From NCBI GenBank assembly GCA_003023695.1, contig PXYW01000018.1, positions 1 through 48,544 of the forward strand: a stretch of 48,544 nt of DNA, read 5' to 3'. Made by a program: the position numbers and the translations under genes. The stretch's first letter is position 1. The number at the start of each line of letters is the position of its first letter. This document shows positions 8,221 to 16,632 of this stretch, piece after piece. The DNA comes from Sulfobacillus benefaciens (GTDB lineage: Bacteria > Bacillota > Sulfobacillia > Sulfobacillales > Sulfobacillaceae). The notes under the pieces were generated by a model. The model saw only the letters and a program-made list of their open reading frames with translations, did no database searches and was not told the origin of the DNA.

Positions 8221-8691
8221 TTATTTGGTATACCTGTCGGCAACTTTAGACGCGCCAAAAGAATACGGTTTGATCGCAGCATGATACCCACTGCCCACGA
8301 CCATCCCCACAATCTCACGAATCAACTCTTTGGTGTCCCCTTGTTGACCGACGTCAATGTGAATTTCTACATCGATATCTCCAAAACCAGACCGCTCCAA
8401 CCATGTGGTGAGGCCGGCCGCAACGGTCAAGCTCATAGATGTTTCATACATAATTTTCTGCCGTAAACTTTTTATTGCTCGACGCCGGGACTTGTGAAAG
8501 TAATATCGGCCACCTTTACCCAGATGGTGAACCACGATGGCTGTAACAAATATTGTTTCTTGGCGCGTGTGAGAATCGGTACCAATGATCAATTTGTACC
8601 GGTCATTGGCGCTTTCTGTCATGTACGCCAACAAATCAGTATAGGTTTCTTCGACCGTCAAGCGCCCTTTGGTAGGACTTTCAAACATCAT
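8221..8691 (-). CDS. YkuK-like ribonuclease H-like protein (DUF458)
   Basis: A 156-residue protein resembling B. subtilis YkuK (DUF458), a predicted RNase H-like fold protein. Visible features are the N-terminal FESPTKGRLT, an acidic strand LIIGTDSH near residue 37 and HIDVGQQGDTKELI near 112, giving Asp residues that could be the RNase H-type metal ligands. It is adjacent to rsmA (8-base gap) and in the same direction, so probably the last gene of the metG-tatD-yabE-rsmA transcription unit. Start ATGATG with AGGTGATG upstream. The biochemical function of the family is not settled. Confidence 0.8.
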   Translation of the reverse strand: MMFESPTKGRLTVEETYTDLLAYMTESANDRYKLIIGTDSHTRQETIFVTAIVVHHLGKGGRYYFHKSRRRAIKSLRQKIMYETSMSLTVAAGLTTWLERSGFGDIDVEIHIDVGQQGDTKELIREIVGMVVGSGYHAAIKPYSFGASKVADRYTK

Positions 8692-8698
8692 TCTTACA

Positions 8699-9562
8699 TC
8701 ACCTCGTTTGGCTCGGTAGCAGCCGAGCTAACACAACCCACTCCTCGATGGTAAGATTTTCGGCACGAGCGGTAGGATTTAGGCCGACCCCTCGCATTAA
8801 GCTTTCCCATTGTTCCGCCGGATATGGAGAATTTTCGCCTATCGCTAAAGCTTGACGCAACATTTTACGGCGATGGGTAAATCCGGAATGCACAACCCAG
8901 TGAAATTCCGGAAATCCAACCGGCAATTGTGTCCCATGAGTTAATTTTATCACGGCAGAGTCCACTTCGGGAACTGGATAGAAATGAGACGGGGCTATGG
9001 TAAATTCTCGTTCGATTGTGGCATTGTATCGCAAAATAACACCCAAGGCATTACTCTGCCGTGACCCCGGCGGCGTGGTTAAACGATCAGCCACTTCCTT
9101 TTGGACCATGACGACCGCTGTATGCCACGGCACACTTTCTCCAGCAAATTTTGCCAACAACGGTCCCGTAATATAGTAGGGCAAGTTACCGATAAAGGTT
9201 AGTGGTGCCGCCAAACCAAACTGCTGAGGCAAAGCGGCCCAATTTAACGCCAATGCGTCTGCTTCCACCACAGACAACCGCCCATAAAATTGCTTTCCCC
9301 AGGTTTCAGAAAGAAACCGGACCCAGCGGTGATCCAATTCGATCGCCACCACACGCCAATCCTGTTCCAAGAGAGTCAGCGTCAATCCGCCAGGACCCGG
9401 TCCAATTTCCACCGCTTGGCGAGACCCTTGGGGCAATAGATCAACGATGCGCTGAATCATTGCAAGATTTACCAAAAAATGCTGTCCCAACGGCTTATAC
9501 GGTCCCAATCCTCGATTTTGCACGAGGTCCAATATGCCGGAGCGGGTTCTGGGATCAATCAC
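8699..9562 (-). CDS. rsmA: 16S rRNA (adenine(1518)-N6/adenine(1519)-N6)-dimethyltransferase
   Basis: RsmA/KsgA dimethylates two adjacent adenines in the 3' terminal hairpin of 16S rRNA during small-subunit maturation, using S-adenosylmethionine. The sequence shows GQHFL (residue ~27), the SAM-binding motif VEIGPGPGGLT (~52), the catalytic NLPYY (~126) and FYPVPEVDSAVI (~194), all family signatures; 287 residues is the usual length. It lies 22 bases after the YabE-like gene. In B. subtilis rnmV sits between these two; here it is missing. Confidence 0.95.
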   Translation of the reverse strand: MIDPRTRSGILDLVQNRGLGPYKPLGQHFLVNLAMIQRIVDLLPQGSRQAVEIGPGPGGLTLTLLEQDWRVVAIELDHRWVRFLSETWGKQFYGRLSVVEADALALNWAALPQQFGLAAPLTFIGNLPYYITGPLLAKFAGESVPWHTAVVMVQKEVADRLTTPPGSRQSNALGVILRYNATIEREFTIAPSHFYPVPEVDSAVIKLTHGTQLPVGFPEFHWVVHSGFTHRRKMLRQALAIGENSPYPAEQWESLMRGVGLNPTARAENLTIEEWVVLARLLPSQTR

Positions 9563-9584
9563 GTGTCGTATGTTACCGCCTGTT

Positions 9585-10574
9585 CTAGTTGAGAATGAAA
9601 ACCGTCACATCCCGCACACCCCAGTTGATCGCCTGCCATCCGCTATTAAAGCACAGGTCAATTCGGTCTCCAACTATTGCCGATCCCGTGTCTGCTGCAA
9701 TAGCAAATCCATACCCGGGGATATAGAGGCGAGTTCCTAAGGGAATCACCGCCGGATCAACCGCCACTACGCCGTATTGTGCTTTGAGTCCGGTCGCTGT
9801 ATACCCATTGGACCATGATGGATCTGGCCAATATCCCGTACTAACCATAGAGATTTCTTGGGAAAACTGAACCACCTGGCCCCCCCTGGCCACGAGTTGC
9901 GAGGTACCGTAGAGTACTACTCGGTTGCGAGGGGCTTTTACCACCCTTGACGCTAATATTTTTTGAGATACAGGGCGGCCATCTTGATAAAGTACTTGAA
10001 CCGTGGTCACTTTTTCGCCAGACTGTCCCGGGGTTTTAATCTCATCGTGTCCTTGAAATAGAGTGGGATCGGGTTGGTATTCGGTAGCAAATGGCAATGA
10101 CGCCGTCACCGTCTTATCACTAAGCCAACGTCGAATTACATCCAATCGCGCCCCAGCCGACACGTCCCGGTTCAAGCCAGGATATACCGAATCCAACGGT
10201 CCTAAATGAATTTTTAAGGTCTGCAAGATATCCCGCACCCGATAATCAGTGGTCCAATATTGAAAATGGCGATGCGCCGTCCGGATCCATATGGGTACTG
10301 CCTGTTTTACATATAACGAAATGTTGCCGGACACTTTCTGACTGAGGCCTTGGGAGACGAAATTATGTGTATTGATGGGGATCTTCGCTTCCGCCAAAAT
10401 CCTCCGCACGGTGGTACGAAAAGTCCAAAACTTAATGGTACGTTCTCCCTGAGGTCGGTAATATGTAATGTCGACGTGACGTAGTTGAGTTGCGACCAGC
10501 CCAGTTCCTATGGCGGTAGCGGCAGCGGCTCCTAAAAACCACATCCGCAATCCTTGAGATTTCCATATTGTCAA
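9585..10574 (-). CDS. YabE-like cell-wall protein with DUF348, G5 and 3D domains
   Basis: A membrane-anchored or secreted protein: after an N-terminal signal/anchor segment (MWFLGAAAATAIGTG), two DUF348-type repeats (FRTTVRRILAEAKI, DYRVRDILQTLKI), a G5-like domain, and a C-terminal 3D domain (GLKAQYGVVAVDPAVIPLG...AADTGSAIVGDRIDL) with the conserved Asp residues. Proteins of this build resemble resuscitation factors/lytic transglycosylase-like wall hydrolases. The TTG start at 10574 is chosen for the strong AAAGGAGG seven bases upstream; the in-frame ATG at 10643 lies in the promoter region. Position between tatD and rsmA matches B. subtilis yabE. Confidence 0.85.
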   Translation of the reverse strand: MTIWKSQGLRMWFLGAAAATAIGTGLVATQLRHVDITYYRPQGERTIKFWTFRTTVRRILAEAKIPINTHNFVSQGLSQKVSGNISLYVKQAVPIWIRTAHRHFQYWTTDYRVRDILQTLKIHLGPLDSVYPGLNRDVSAGARLDVIRRWLSDKTVTASLPFATEYQPDPTLFQGHDEIKTPGQSGEKVTTVQVLYQDGRPVSQKILASRVVKAPRNRVVLYGTSQLVARGGQVVQFSQEISMVSTGYWPDPSWSNGYTATGLKAQYGVVAVDPAVIPLGTRLYIPGYGFAIAADTGSAIVGDRIDLCFNSGWQAINWGVRDVTVFILN

Positions 10575-10649
10575 AAGCCGTCCTCCTTTACTCGTCTTAA
10601 TTTCGCCGTCTTTTCTCAGATTTTCCAGAAAATTACAATTCACGCTCGA

Positions 10650-10679
10650 ATTTTATCTTCAAGCGCTCATCCCTGTCAA
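10650..10679 (-). promoter_or_regulatory. Promoter upstream of yabE-like gene
   Basis: TTGACA (10679-10674), 18-base spacer, TAAAAT (10655-10650) on the minus strand, about 75 bases before the TTG start. It would allow yabE-rsmA-ykuK to be transcribed apart from metG-tatD. Confidence 0.55.
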
Positions 10680-10719
10680 TCCGAAATCCATCACTTCCTT
10701 CCAAATTAGGAAAATATTT

Positions 10720-11496
10720 CTATTCGCGAGGCACTCGCGAAAATAGGGTATAAGTATTCGACATCGTGAACGCAAATACCTCTTTTGTGGAGCAATTTTT
10801 TTGAGCCGCTATAATTTCAGCGTTGCGAATGACCCTCAACGGTTCATTTCGCTGCCCCCGCCAAGGCGCTGGAGATAAATACGGGGCGTCAGTTTCCACC
10901 AACAATCGATCGGTAGGAATCCTGGCAGCGACTTCGCGTAATGCCTGGGCATTTTTAAATGAGATCGGTCCGGCAAACGAAATGTAAAAACCTCGAGAAA
11001 GTAGGGCTTCGGCAAATTCCCAAGAACCGGTAAAGCAGTGCAGTACCCCTCTAATCCCCGGCACCTCATCTAAGAGATCGAGGGTATCGCGTTCTGCTTC
11101 CCGGGAATGAACCGATACCGGCAAGTCCAAATCGCGGGCTAGCCGTAGTTGTTGTCCAAACACGGAACGCTGCGTCTCCATCGGGCTATTCATATAATGG
11201 TAGTCCAAACCAATTTCCCCAATCCCCACCACGTTGGGGTCGGAGCTCCATTTTTGTAGAGTCTGCAAATCTGTTGCCACCACATCTTTGGCATCATGGG
11301 GATGCACCCCAATTAACGCAGAGATTAACGGAAACTGTTTTGTTAATGCCATCGCACGTTCAGACGTTCTCATCGAATACCCGGGAACCACCATGCCAAT
11401 GCCTTGCGCTCGAGCCCGCTGATATACAGCCTCCCGATCGCCATCAAACGCCTCATCTTGAAGATGGCAATGACTATCAAAAAGTTGGAGACTCAT
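10720..11496 (-). CDS. tatD: TatD family metal-dependent DNase
   Basis: A 258-residue TatD/YabD-type TIM-barrel hydrolase. Metal ligands are visible: DSHCHL (residue ~8), GEIGLDYH (~92), VHSRE (~128), LHCFTG (~153) and ETDAPYL (~203). TatD proteins are 3'-5' exonucleases/DNases acting in the cytoplasm. The start ATG overlaps the end of metG by four bases, so it is translationally coupled; the metG-tatD pair is conserved in Firmicutes. Confidence 0.94.
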   Translation of the reverse strand: MSLQLFDSHCHLQDEAFDGDREAVYQRARAQGIGMVVPGYSMRTSERAMALTKQFPLISALIGVHPHDAKDVVATDLQTLQKWSSDPNVVGIGEIGLDYHYMNSPMETQRSVFGQQLRLARDLDLPVSVHSREAERDTLDLLDEVPGIRGVLHCFTGSWEFAEALLSRGFYISFAGPISFKNAQALREVAARIPTDRLLVETDAPYLSPAPWRGQRNEPLRVIRNAEIIAAQKNCSTKEVFAFTMSNTYTLFSRVPRE

Positions 11497-13355
11497 TTCA
11501 CTCGTGCCCCTTCTGCCAGTGGGGATATTGGGGCTACAATGCTCAAAACCCCCTCAGCCGAACCCGCCAGCAACATACCTTCGCTTAAAATTCCCCGTAG
11601 TTTTACAGGTTTCAAATTAGCGACCAACACAACCTGTTTGTCGATTAGATCCTCCGGCTGATAGGTGGCCCTGATCCCTGACACGATGGTACGCTCTCGC
11701 TCGCCGTCGAACACCGTAAGTTTCAATAGTCGATCTGCGCCCGACACAACCTCCGCGTGACGGATAGTACCCACCCGCAGGTCTATCTTTTGAAAATCAT
11801 CCAACGTTATCCACTCGGGTTCTGCCGCTGTGAGTTCAATGCGGGGAAACAAGGGCTGACCCCTTCTGACACGAATATCTTTGGGGAATCCGCCAAACAC
11901 CGCCTCTCGATATGCCTGCACTGGCATATCGAGTCCAAGTTGCTGGCGAATTTTTTGCGGGGTTTCCACCAAAAATGGCGTTAATAGCACCGAGAGAACG
12001 CGGCACACCTCCGCTAAATTGTACAGCACCGCGTTTAACCGGGGCAGTAGTTCGGGTTGTCGTGCCAAAGCCCATGGCTGTTGATCTTCGATATATTTGT
12101 TGGCCACGCGTACCAACTCGTTAATGGCTTGCAGCGCATCTGAAATTTGCAGATTTTTCATAGCCGATTCAACCGTGCGATATACACGTGCCACTTCAGC
12201 GGCTAACACGCCGTTATCTTGCGATACATCCAACTCCGGAACGACTCCTTGTGCGAACCGTTCAATCATGGCGGTAGTACGACTTAAGAGATTTCCCAAA
12301 TCGTTGGCCAAATCCACATTTATGCGCAGAATCAACGCATCCTCGGTGTAATTGCCATCGGATCCAAACGGCACTTCTTTCAATAGGTAATAGCGGACCG
12401 CATCAACCCCATATTTTTCAATCAGGGTCAAGGGATCGACCACGTTGCCGCGGGATTTGGACATTTTGGTATCTCCTAAGAGTACCCAGCCATGGCCGAA
12501 CACATGCCGAGGCAAGGGCAGGCCTAGGGCCATCAGCATAATCGGCCATATAATCGTGTGAAATCTTACGATTTCTTTTCCTACCAACTGCACATCAGGT
12601 GGCCAAGTGCGAGAAAATTGCTCCGGGTTAGATAGGTATCCCGCAGCCGTTAAATAGTTGGACAAGGCATCAAACCACACATAAATGACGTGATCGGGAT
12701 CATCAGGAACCGGAATTCCCCATTTCAACCCCGTCCGCGAAATCGATAAGTCTTCTAAGCCCGCGCGCAGAAAAGCTAGCATCTCATTTTTTCGTGAAAT
12801 CGGTTGAATAAAGTCGGGGTGGGTTTCAATGTATTCAATCATATCTTCTTGATAACGGCTCATACGGAAAAAATAACTCTCTTGTTGCACCCGCTCTACT
12901 GGCCGACCGCAGTCTGGACACTTACCATCCACTAATTTGGACTCTGTCCAAAAAGACTCATCAGGCAGGCAGTACCACCCTTCGTAAACTCCTTTGTAGA
13001 CGTCGCCTTTGTCGCGCAGTTGCGCAAAAATTGACTGCACTACCTGGTAATGACGAGGCTCTGTAGTGCGAATAAAATCATCATAGGAAATCCCCAGGCG
13101 CGCCCATAGCGGATCTTGAATCCGACCGACGATTTGGTCCACCAATTGCCGTGGAGACATTCCCGCCTTCTCTGCACTCTTGGCAATCTTTTGCCCATGT
13201 TCATCGGTTCCGGTCACAAACCATACCGGTTCCCCCAATAACCGATGAAACCTGGCCAAGGCATCAGCAGCCACCGTGGTGTAGGCATGGCCCACATGCA
13301 AATCCTCACTGGGATAATATATCGGGGTTGTAACATACCACACAGGGTTCCCCAT
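11493..13355 (-). CDS. metG: Methionyl-tRNA synthetase
   Basis: Class I methionyl-tRNA synthetase. Visible signatures: TTPIYYPSEDLHVGHAY (HIGH region) at the N-terminus, a zinc-type insertion with CPDCGRP, VGKEIVRFHTIIWP, KMSKSRGN (~residue 300), and a C-terminal tRNA-binding (EMAP/Trbp111-like) domain with DLRVGTI...LKPVKLRGILSEGML. The start at 13355 (MGNPVWYVT) has AAAGGA nine bases upstream; an ATG three codons earlier sits directly on that site. The gene follows a T-box leader, so its expression should answer to uncharged tRNA-Met. Confidence 0.96.
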   Translation of the reverse strand: MGNPVWYVTTPIYYPSEDLHVGHAYTTVAADALARFHRLLGEPVWFVTGTDEHGQKIAKSAEKAGMSPRQLVDQIVGRIQDPLWARLGISYDDFIRTTEPRHYQVVQSIFAQLRDKGDVYKGVYEGWYCLPDESFWTESKLVDGKCPDCGRPVERVQQESYFFRMSRYQEDMIEYIETHPDFIQPISRKNEMLAFLRAGLEDLSISRTGLKWGIPVPDDPDHVIYVWFDALSNYLTAAGYLSNPEQFSRTWPPDVQLVGKEIVRFHTIIWPIMLMALGLPLPRHVFGHGWVLLGDTKMSKSRGNVVDPLTLIEKYGVDAVRYYLLKEVPFGSDGNYTEDALILRINVDLANDLGNLLSRTTAMIERFAQGVVPELDVSQDNGVLAAEVARVYRTVESAMKNLQISDALQAINELVRVANKYIEDQQPWALARQPELLPRLNAVLYNLAEVCRVLSVLLTPFLVETPQKIRQQLGLDMPVQAYREAVFGGFPKDIRVRRGQPLFPRIELTAAEPEWITLDDFQKIDLRVGTIRHAEVVSGADRLLKLTVFDGERERTIVSGIRATYQPEDLIDKQVVLVANLKPVKLRGILSEGMLLAGSAEGVLSIVAPISPLAEGARVK

Positions 13356-13393
13356 GATCTTCATTCCTTTCTCTGATGAACTGCGCCAATGGC

Positions 13394-13622
13394 AAAAAAA
13401 TACCGCCACCTGGTTCTAGGGGCGATGCAATCGCGGTACCACCCTATTCGCTGCCAAAGACAGCCTTTAGTGTTCGTTAACGGGAACCCCCGGGGATCCT
13501 ACTATATAGTTCGCATCCCGACTCCAGGGCCATAGTCAGTTCGGCATTGGTTTCCGGGCTTTCACCACTCCCCGGCTCGCTTTTACCTGTTCCCAACCGA
13601 CGCTCCCCTTCCGCGTCATAGT
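13394..13622 (-). ncRNA. T-box riboswitch leader of metG
   Basis: The minus strand contains the T-box core AGGGTGGTACCGCGA at 13445-13431, followed by the terminator: the ACCGC of the T-box pairs with GCGGTA (13406-13401) before a run of seven T (13400-13394). Upstream is a long structured region with GGTGAAAGCCCGG and a likely specifier ATG at 13533-13531 (context GACTATGGCCCTGGAG). T-box leaders allow read-through when the cognate tRNA is uncharged; methionine specificity fits the downstream metG. The specifier assignment is from pattern only. Confidence 0.88.
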
Positions 13623-13628
13623 ACCGAT

Positions 13629-13657
13629 ATTCTACCAATAGTTTTAGATCACGTCAA
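13629..13657 (-). promoter_or_regulatory. Promoter of the metG T-box transcript
   Basis: TTGACG (13657-13652), 17-base spacer, TAGAAT (13634-13629) on the minus strand, just upstream of the T-box leader. Confidence 0.7.
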
Positions 13658-13699
13658 ATACACGGTTCTAGTACATTTATTAGAGCCGGCGTTATTGAC

Positions 13700-13860
13700 T
13701 CCTTGTTCGCCTCCGTTCTGATGGACTTATCTAAGTCTGATCATCACTGATCAACTCTGGCCATCTTCCTGGTTCATCGCATCACGGCTTCTTAGGGTCT
13801 CGAGGACCGGTCGTCCACCGGCGGATGCTCCCCCAGGCTAGTCACCGAGCAGGTCTGCCG
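13700..13860 (-). mobile_element. Possible omega-RNA/right-end tail of a TnpB element
   Basis: Downstream of the TnpB relic the minus strand has a hairpin (CCGGTGGACGACCGG, 13822-13808) and then GAGACCCTAAGAAGCC. TnpB elements usually carry their guide RNA scaffold just past the gene, often ending in a short CCCTAAGAAGC-like string before the guide. Assignment is by resemblance only. Confidence 0.3.
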
Positions 13861-14170
13861 TTAAGCAGACACGAATGGACAGCCGTCCCTTGAACTCTCG
13901 GCCACTTTCCGTAAATTGGTCGCCGCGTTGACATCGCGGTCGTGGCAGGTGTGACAGGCGGGGCCTGTGCACTCTCGCACGGAGAGCGGCATGTTCAGCA
14001 TTTTGTCGCCACAGGCGGCACACGCTTTGCTACTGGGATACCAGCGATTTACACGATGACCGTCTGTCGCGCGGGGCCGCTTTGTATGCCAACTGGCGGC
14101 GAAATTCGCCCAAGCCCCTATCCGCGATGCCCGGATGGCTTCCGCCAATTGCATTCTACTGCCGAAGGAT
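13861..14170 (-). pseudogene. TnpB (IS605 OrfB) C-terminal fragment
   Basis: About 100 residues match the C-terminal half of TnpB: QLAEAIRASRIGAWANF, then NRWYPSSKACAACG, LSVRECTGPACHTCHDRDVNAATNL. These are the zinc-ribbon cysteines and the last RuvC motif (HDRDVNAA). The N-terminal two thirds, including the first RuvC Asp motif, are not found in any frame upstream (14170-14519), so the gene is truncated and cannot give an active nuclease. It shows past insertion of an IS605-family element between metG and the toxin-antitoxin pair. Confidence 0.75.
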
Positions 14171-14519
14171 CCTCGTATTCGGTCGTTGACAACTGCAAGA
14201 GTATGTCCACGGGAGCACAAATTCCTCTGCCTATATGGCAACCACCTACCGAGGCCCCCAACTTGGCGGCGTATTACAATGGAAATAATGGGTGTACACC
14301 GGAAGATGGCCACGTCATCACGATAGATGGTCCGCTACCGCACGGCCATTATTATGTGAATGTCAGTGCGTTGCACAAGAACCCGCATGATCCATATCCG
14401 TGTATAATGGCGGTATCACGCTCAATGGCGATCCGAGTGGGAAGTTTGGCTCAGGAGCGCTACACTCTTCCCGTGATCGCATCGTCTGGTAGTTGCATGG
14501 CCCGTTTTAACCGTATCTA
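14171..14519. other. Gene-free stretch between TnpB relic and antitoxin
   Basis: No frame gives a recognised protein. A plus-strand open frame (13942-14556) runs across the TnpB relic in antisense and is taken as chance. Probably decayed mobile-element DNA. Confidence 0.4.
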
Positions 14520-14795
14520 TCATGGTGCCGTTTCTTCTTTTTGCAACTCTTGGTGAAGGAGCATCCGGGCCATCGTGGTATATCCAATCCCTTTCCGATC
14601 CGCGACTTTTTGGAGGCGCTCCATGTCCCGAGCATCAATGCGAATGGTCAGCGTCTTCAGATCTTTCGATCGCCTTGTGACCGTCACATTTTTTACGCGT
14701 TCTCCGGGCAACTCAGTGGAACTATGTGTATCAAACCAGGCCGCAGCTTCCTCGTCATTATTGGGGTCAAAAGGCACCGTCCGGTCATCACCCAT
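14520..14795 (-). CDS. BrnA/CopG-like antitoxin
   Basis: A 91-residue protein with an acidic N-terminus (FDPNNDEEAAAWFDTH), a central basic linker and a C-terminal ribbon-helix-helix-like part (LKTLTIRIDARDMERLQKVADRKGIGYTTMARMLLHQEL). This resembles CopG/BrnA-type antitoxins, which bind DNA and neutralise the partner toxin. The ATG at 14795 has GGGGTGAG upstream; a GTG at 14804 that overlaps the toxin stop (GGGTGA) is the alternative. It follows the toxin gene directly, the usual BrnT-BrnA order. Confidence 0.78.
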   Translation of the reverse strand: MGDDRTVPFDPNNDEEAAAWFDTHSSTELPGERVKNVTVTRRSKDLKTLTIRIDARDMERLQKVADRKGIGYTTMARMLLHQELQKEETAP

Positions 14796-14800
14796 CTTTC

Positions 14801-15091
14801 TCACCCCCTATATCGCCGCTTTTCTCGTAAGTCCATGTCTCGTGCGGTGATTACGTAGACGTTGTTATCCGAGTAATGGCGGAATAAAACGGCACGGCAT
14901 CGGCCAATGGACGCTTGACCGTAAGCCCAATCCAGGGATCCTTCCCGGTCTTCATCCGTAGCATTACGCGTTCTCCAAATCTGCAGAGGCTCATCCTCAA
15001 AGATATCATAGACCTCTTCTGACGTGACTTGATGGGCCTGCCAGATATGTTGTGCCCGACTATCCGGAATCCGAATTTGTTTGATGTCCAG
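14801..15091 (-). CDS. BrnT-like toxin (non-ATG start)
   Basis: An open frame of 96 residues ends in the TGA that overlaps the antitoxin start region. Its C-terminal half (AYGQASIGRCRAVLFRHY, VYVITARDMDLREKRRYRG) matches the BrnT-type RNase toxin pattern, in which a strand-rich core ends in ISARxAxxxERRxY. The N-terminal part has HQVTSEEVYDIFEDEP, like the HGVxxEEVxEVF of such toxins. There is no ATG, GTG or TTG; a stop lies eight codons before the CTG at 15091. Either CTG (or ATT at 15106) starts it, or a small N-terminal deletion has inactivated it. Function: predicted mRNA-cleaving toxin. Confidence 0.68.
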   Translation of the reverse strand: MDIKQIRIPDSRAQHIWQAHQVTSEEVYDIFEDEPLQIWRTRNATDEDREGSLDWAYGQASIGRCRAVLFRHYSDNNVYVITARDMDLREKRRYRG

Positions 15092-15323
15092 TCTCTGGAG
15101 TCCCCAAATAGGCTATTACCGTTACTTAAAATTTGTCGTAACACAAAGTAAAACAAAAATCACCCTAAAAAGAACACACCCGCGTGAGAGACCGAGGGTT
15201 TTGTCGTAGCCAAATCCCGCGCCCTCTAGGTAAAGTCTTAAGAAACTGTTTAAACCCCAGATAGGTTGGTAGGCTTTGGAAAAACCCATGTAAAGCCCCT
15301 ATGGCAAAGAGGTGCGCCGAGTG

Positions 15324-15809
15324 TCAAATTAACGACCACAGCAATACTACGGCTTGCGCCATGATTCCTTCCTCACGGCCCAGCATTCCCAAATGGTCGG
15401 TAGTCGTCGCTTTAATGGACACTTGGCTCGGTTCAACCTCCAGAGCTCGCGCCAAAATATCTTGCATTTGCTGCCGATAGGGTGCCAGTTTTGGCATCTC
15501 TGCCACCACTGTAGCATCGACATTCCCTATAACGTACCGTTTCTCTTTCATCAAATCGCACACATGTTGCAACAACGTTATGGAGCGGGCGCCATCAACC
15601 TCCGGCTGGCCGCGACGAAAATATTGGCCCAAGTCTCCCAATGCCAGTGCCCCTAGAATCCCATCCATAATCGCGTGCGTTAATACGTCACCATCTGTAT
15701 CGCCTTCCAGCCCGAAACGGTGAGGAATGGTTACCCCCCCTAACACCAAATCCCGTCCCGCAACTAAAGGGTGGACATCTATTCCTTGACCAATTCGTGG
15801 CTGTCTCAT
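15324..15809 (-). CDS. ispF: 2-C-methyl-D-erythritol 2,4-cyclodiphosphate synthase
   Basis: IspF forms the cyclic diphosphate intermediate of the MEP isoprenoid pathway. Signatures: GQGIDVHPL (metal ligands Asp and His) at the N-terminus, GDTDGDVLTHAIMDGILGALALGDLGQYF, and IKATTTDHLGMLGREEGI near the C-terminus. About 160 residues is the usual size. The ATG at 15809 is preferred (GGAAGG eleven bases upstream) over GTG at 15821. It lies 60 bases after the puuD-like gene. Its presence is notable because an HMG-CoA reductase of the mevalonate route is in the same window. Confidence 0.95.
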   Translation of the reverse strand: MRQPRIGQGIDVHPLVAGRDLVLGGVTIPHRFGLEGDTDGDVLTHAIMDGILGALALGDLGQYFRRGQPEVDGARSITLLQHVCDLMKEKRYVIGNVDATVVAEMPKLAPYRQQMQDILARALEVEPSQVSIKATTTDHLGMLGREEGIMAQAVVLLWSLI

Positions 15810-15869
15810 GGGGTAACACACCTTCCAAACTTGTCTTGAACGACTACACGAAATTTCTTCGTCATTTCT

Positions 15870-16592
15870 TTACCCTAACTGAAATTGCCGGGCTGCCGCA
15901 ACAAACGCAGCAAACAAAGATTTGGCCTCAGATTCCCTGTCTGCTAAATCCTCCGGATGCCACTGCACCCCCAGGATAAATCGCCCATCCTGAGATTCGA
16001 TCGCTTCCACCACCTGATCCTCCGAGATTGCCCCAATCTTCATGCCTTCCGGAACCCTGGCAATGGCTTGGTGATGAAATGAATTCACCAGAAACTCCGA
16101 TGACGATACCAATCTTTTCAGCAGGCTATCATCTACTGCAATCACCCGATGAGTCAAAGCACCGCGCGGAGCATCTTGGCTATGCATAATCACACTATCT
16201 GGCATTTGGTGCCTGACATCTTGAATGAGGGATCCGCCCTTGGCCACTGCAATGGCCTGCATCCCGCGACATATGCCAAATATCGGCAGCCCCCGGTCCA
16301 TCGCTTGCTGCAGCAACCCAAGCTCCGTCTCATCCCGGGCTACGGATATCCCAGATGAATCACCGTGATTCACTTCTCCATAACATGCGGGATCAAAGTC
16401 GCCGCCGCCCGTGAGCAATAGTCCATGGCACATCTCTAGCAATAGCGTTGCGGTCGGTTCGTTGGGCAGCGGGACGGGCACCCCACCGGCCTCAATGATG
16501 GCAGATAGATAGACATGTCGTATCCAGTCGCGCGCTCCAATTGCAAATTCCTCATCGCGGGACATAGTAATTCCAATCAACGGCTTATCCAA
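15870..16592 (-). CDS. Class I glutamine amidotransferase-like gamma-glutamyl hydrolase (PuuD-type, peptidase C26)
   Basis: A 240-residue class I amidotransferase-fold hydrolase. The nucleophile elbow FGICRGMQ (Cys near residue 104) and the His of GVQWHPED (near 215) are present, and GLLLTGGGDFDP is typical of gamma-glutamyl-gamma-aminobutyrate hydrolases. Such enzymes cleave gamma-glutamyl amides made during polyamine or amine breakdown. TTG start with GAGGAGG eight bases upstream. It follows the RpiR regulator gene in the same direction and faces a permease/oxidase pair, which suggests a role in using an amine or N-methyl amino acid. Confidence 0.85.
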   Translation of the reverse strand: MDKPLIGITMSRDEEFAIGARDWIRHVYLSAIIEAGGVPVPLPNEPTATLLLEMCHGLLLTGGGDFDPACYGEVNHGDSSGISVARDETELGLLQQAMDRGLPIFGICRGMQAIAVAKGGSLIQDVRHQMPDSVIMHSQDAPRGALTHRVIAVDDSLLKRLVSSSEFLVNSFHHQAIARVPEGMKIGAISEDQVVEAIESQDGRFILGVQWHPEDLADRESEAKSLFAAFVAAARQFQLG

Positions 16593-16632
16593 CCACGATT
16601 CCTCCTCAATGCAAGACTAATCTGTATTCTGC

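Noticed and set aside
13942..14556. 204-residue plus-strand open frame
   Set aside because: Runs antisense over the clear TnpB zinc-ribbon/RuvC fragment and into the antitoxin gene; no homology and no good ribosome binding site.
14851..15156. 101-residue minus-strand open frame with an ATG/GTG/TTG start over the toxin region
   Set aside because: It is in another frame from the BrnT-like protein and has no family features; the 14801-15091 frame carries the conserved C-terminal motif.
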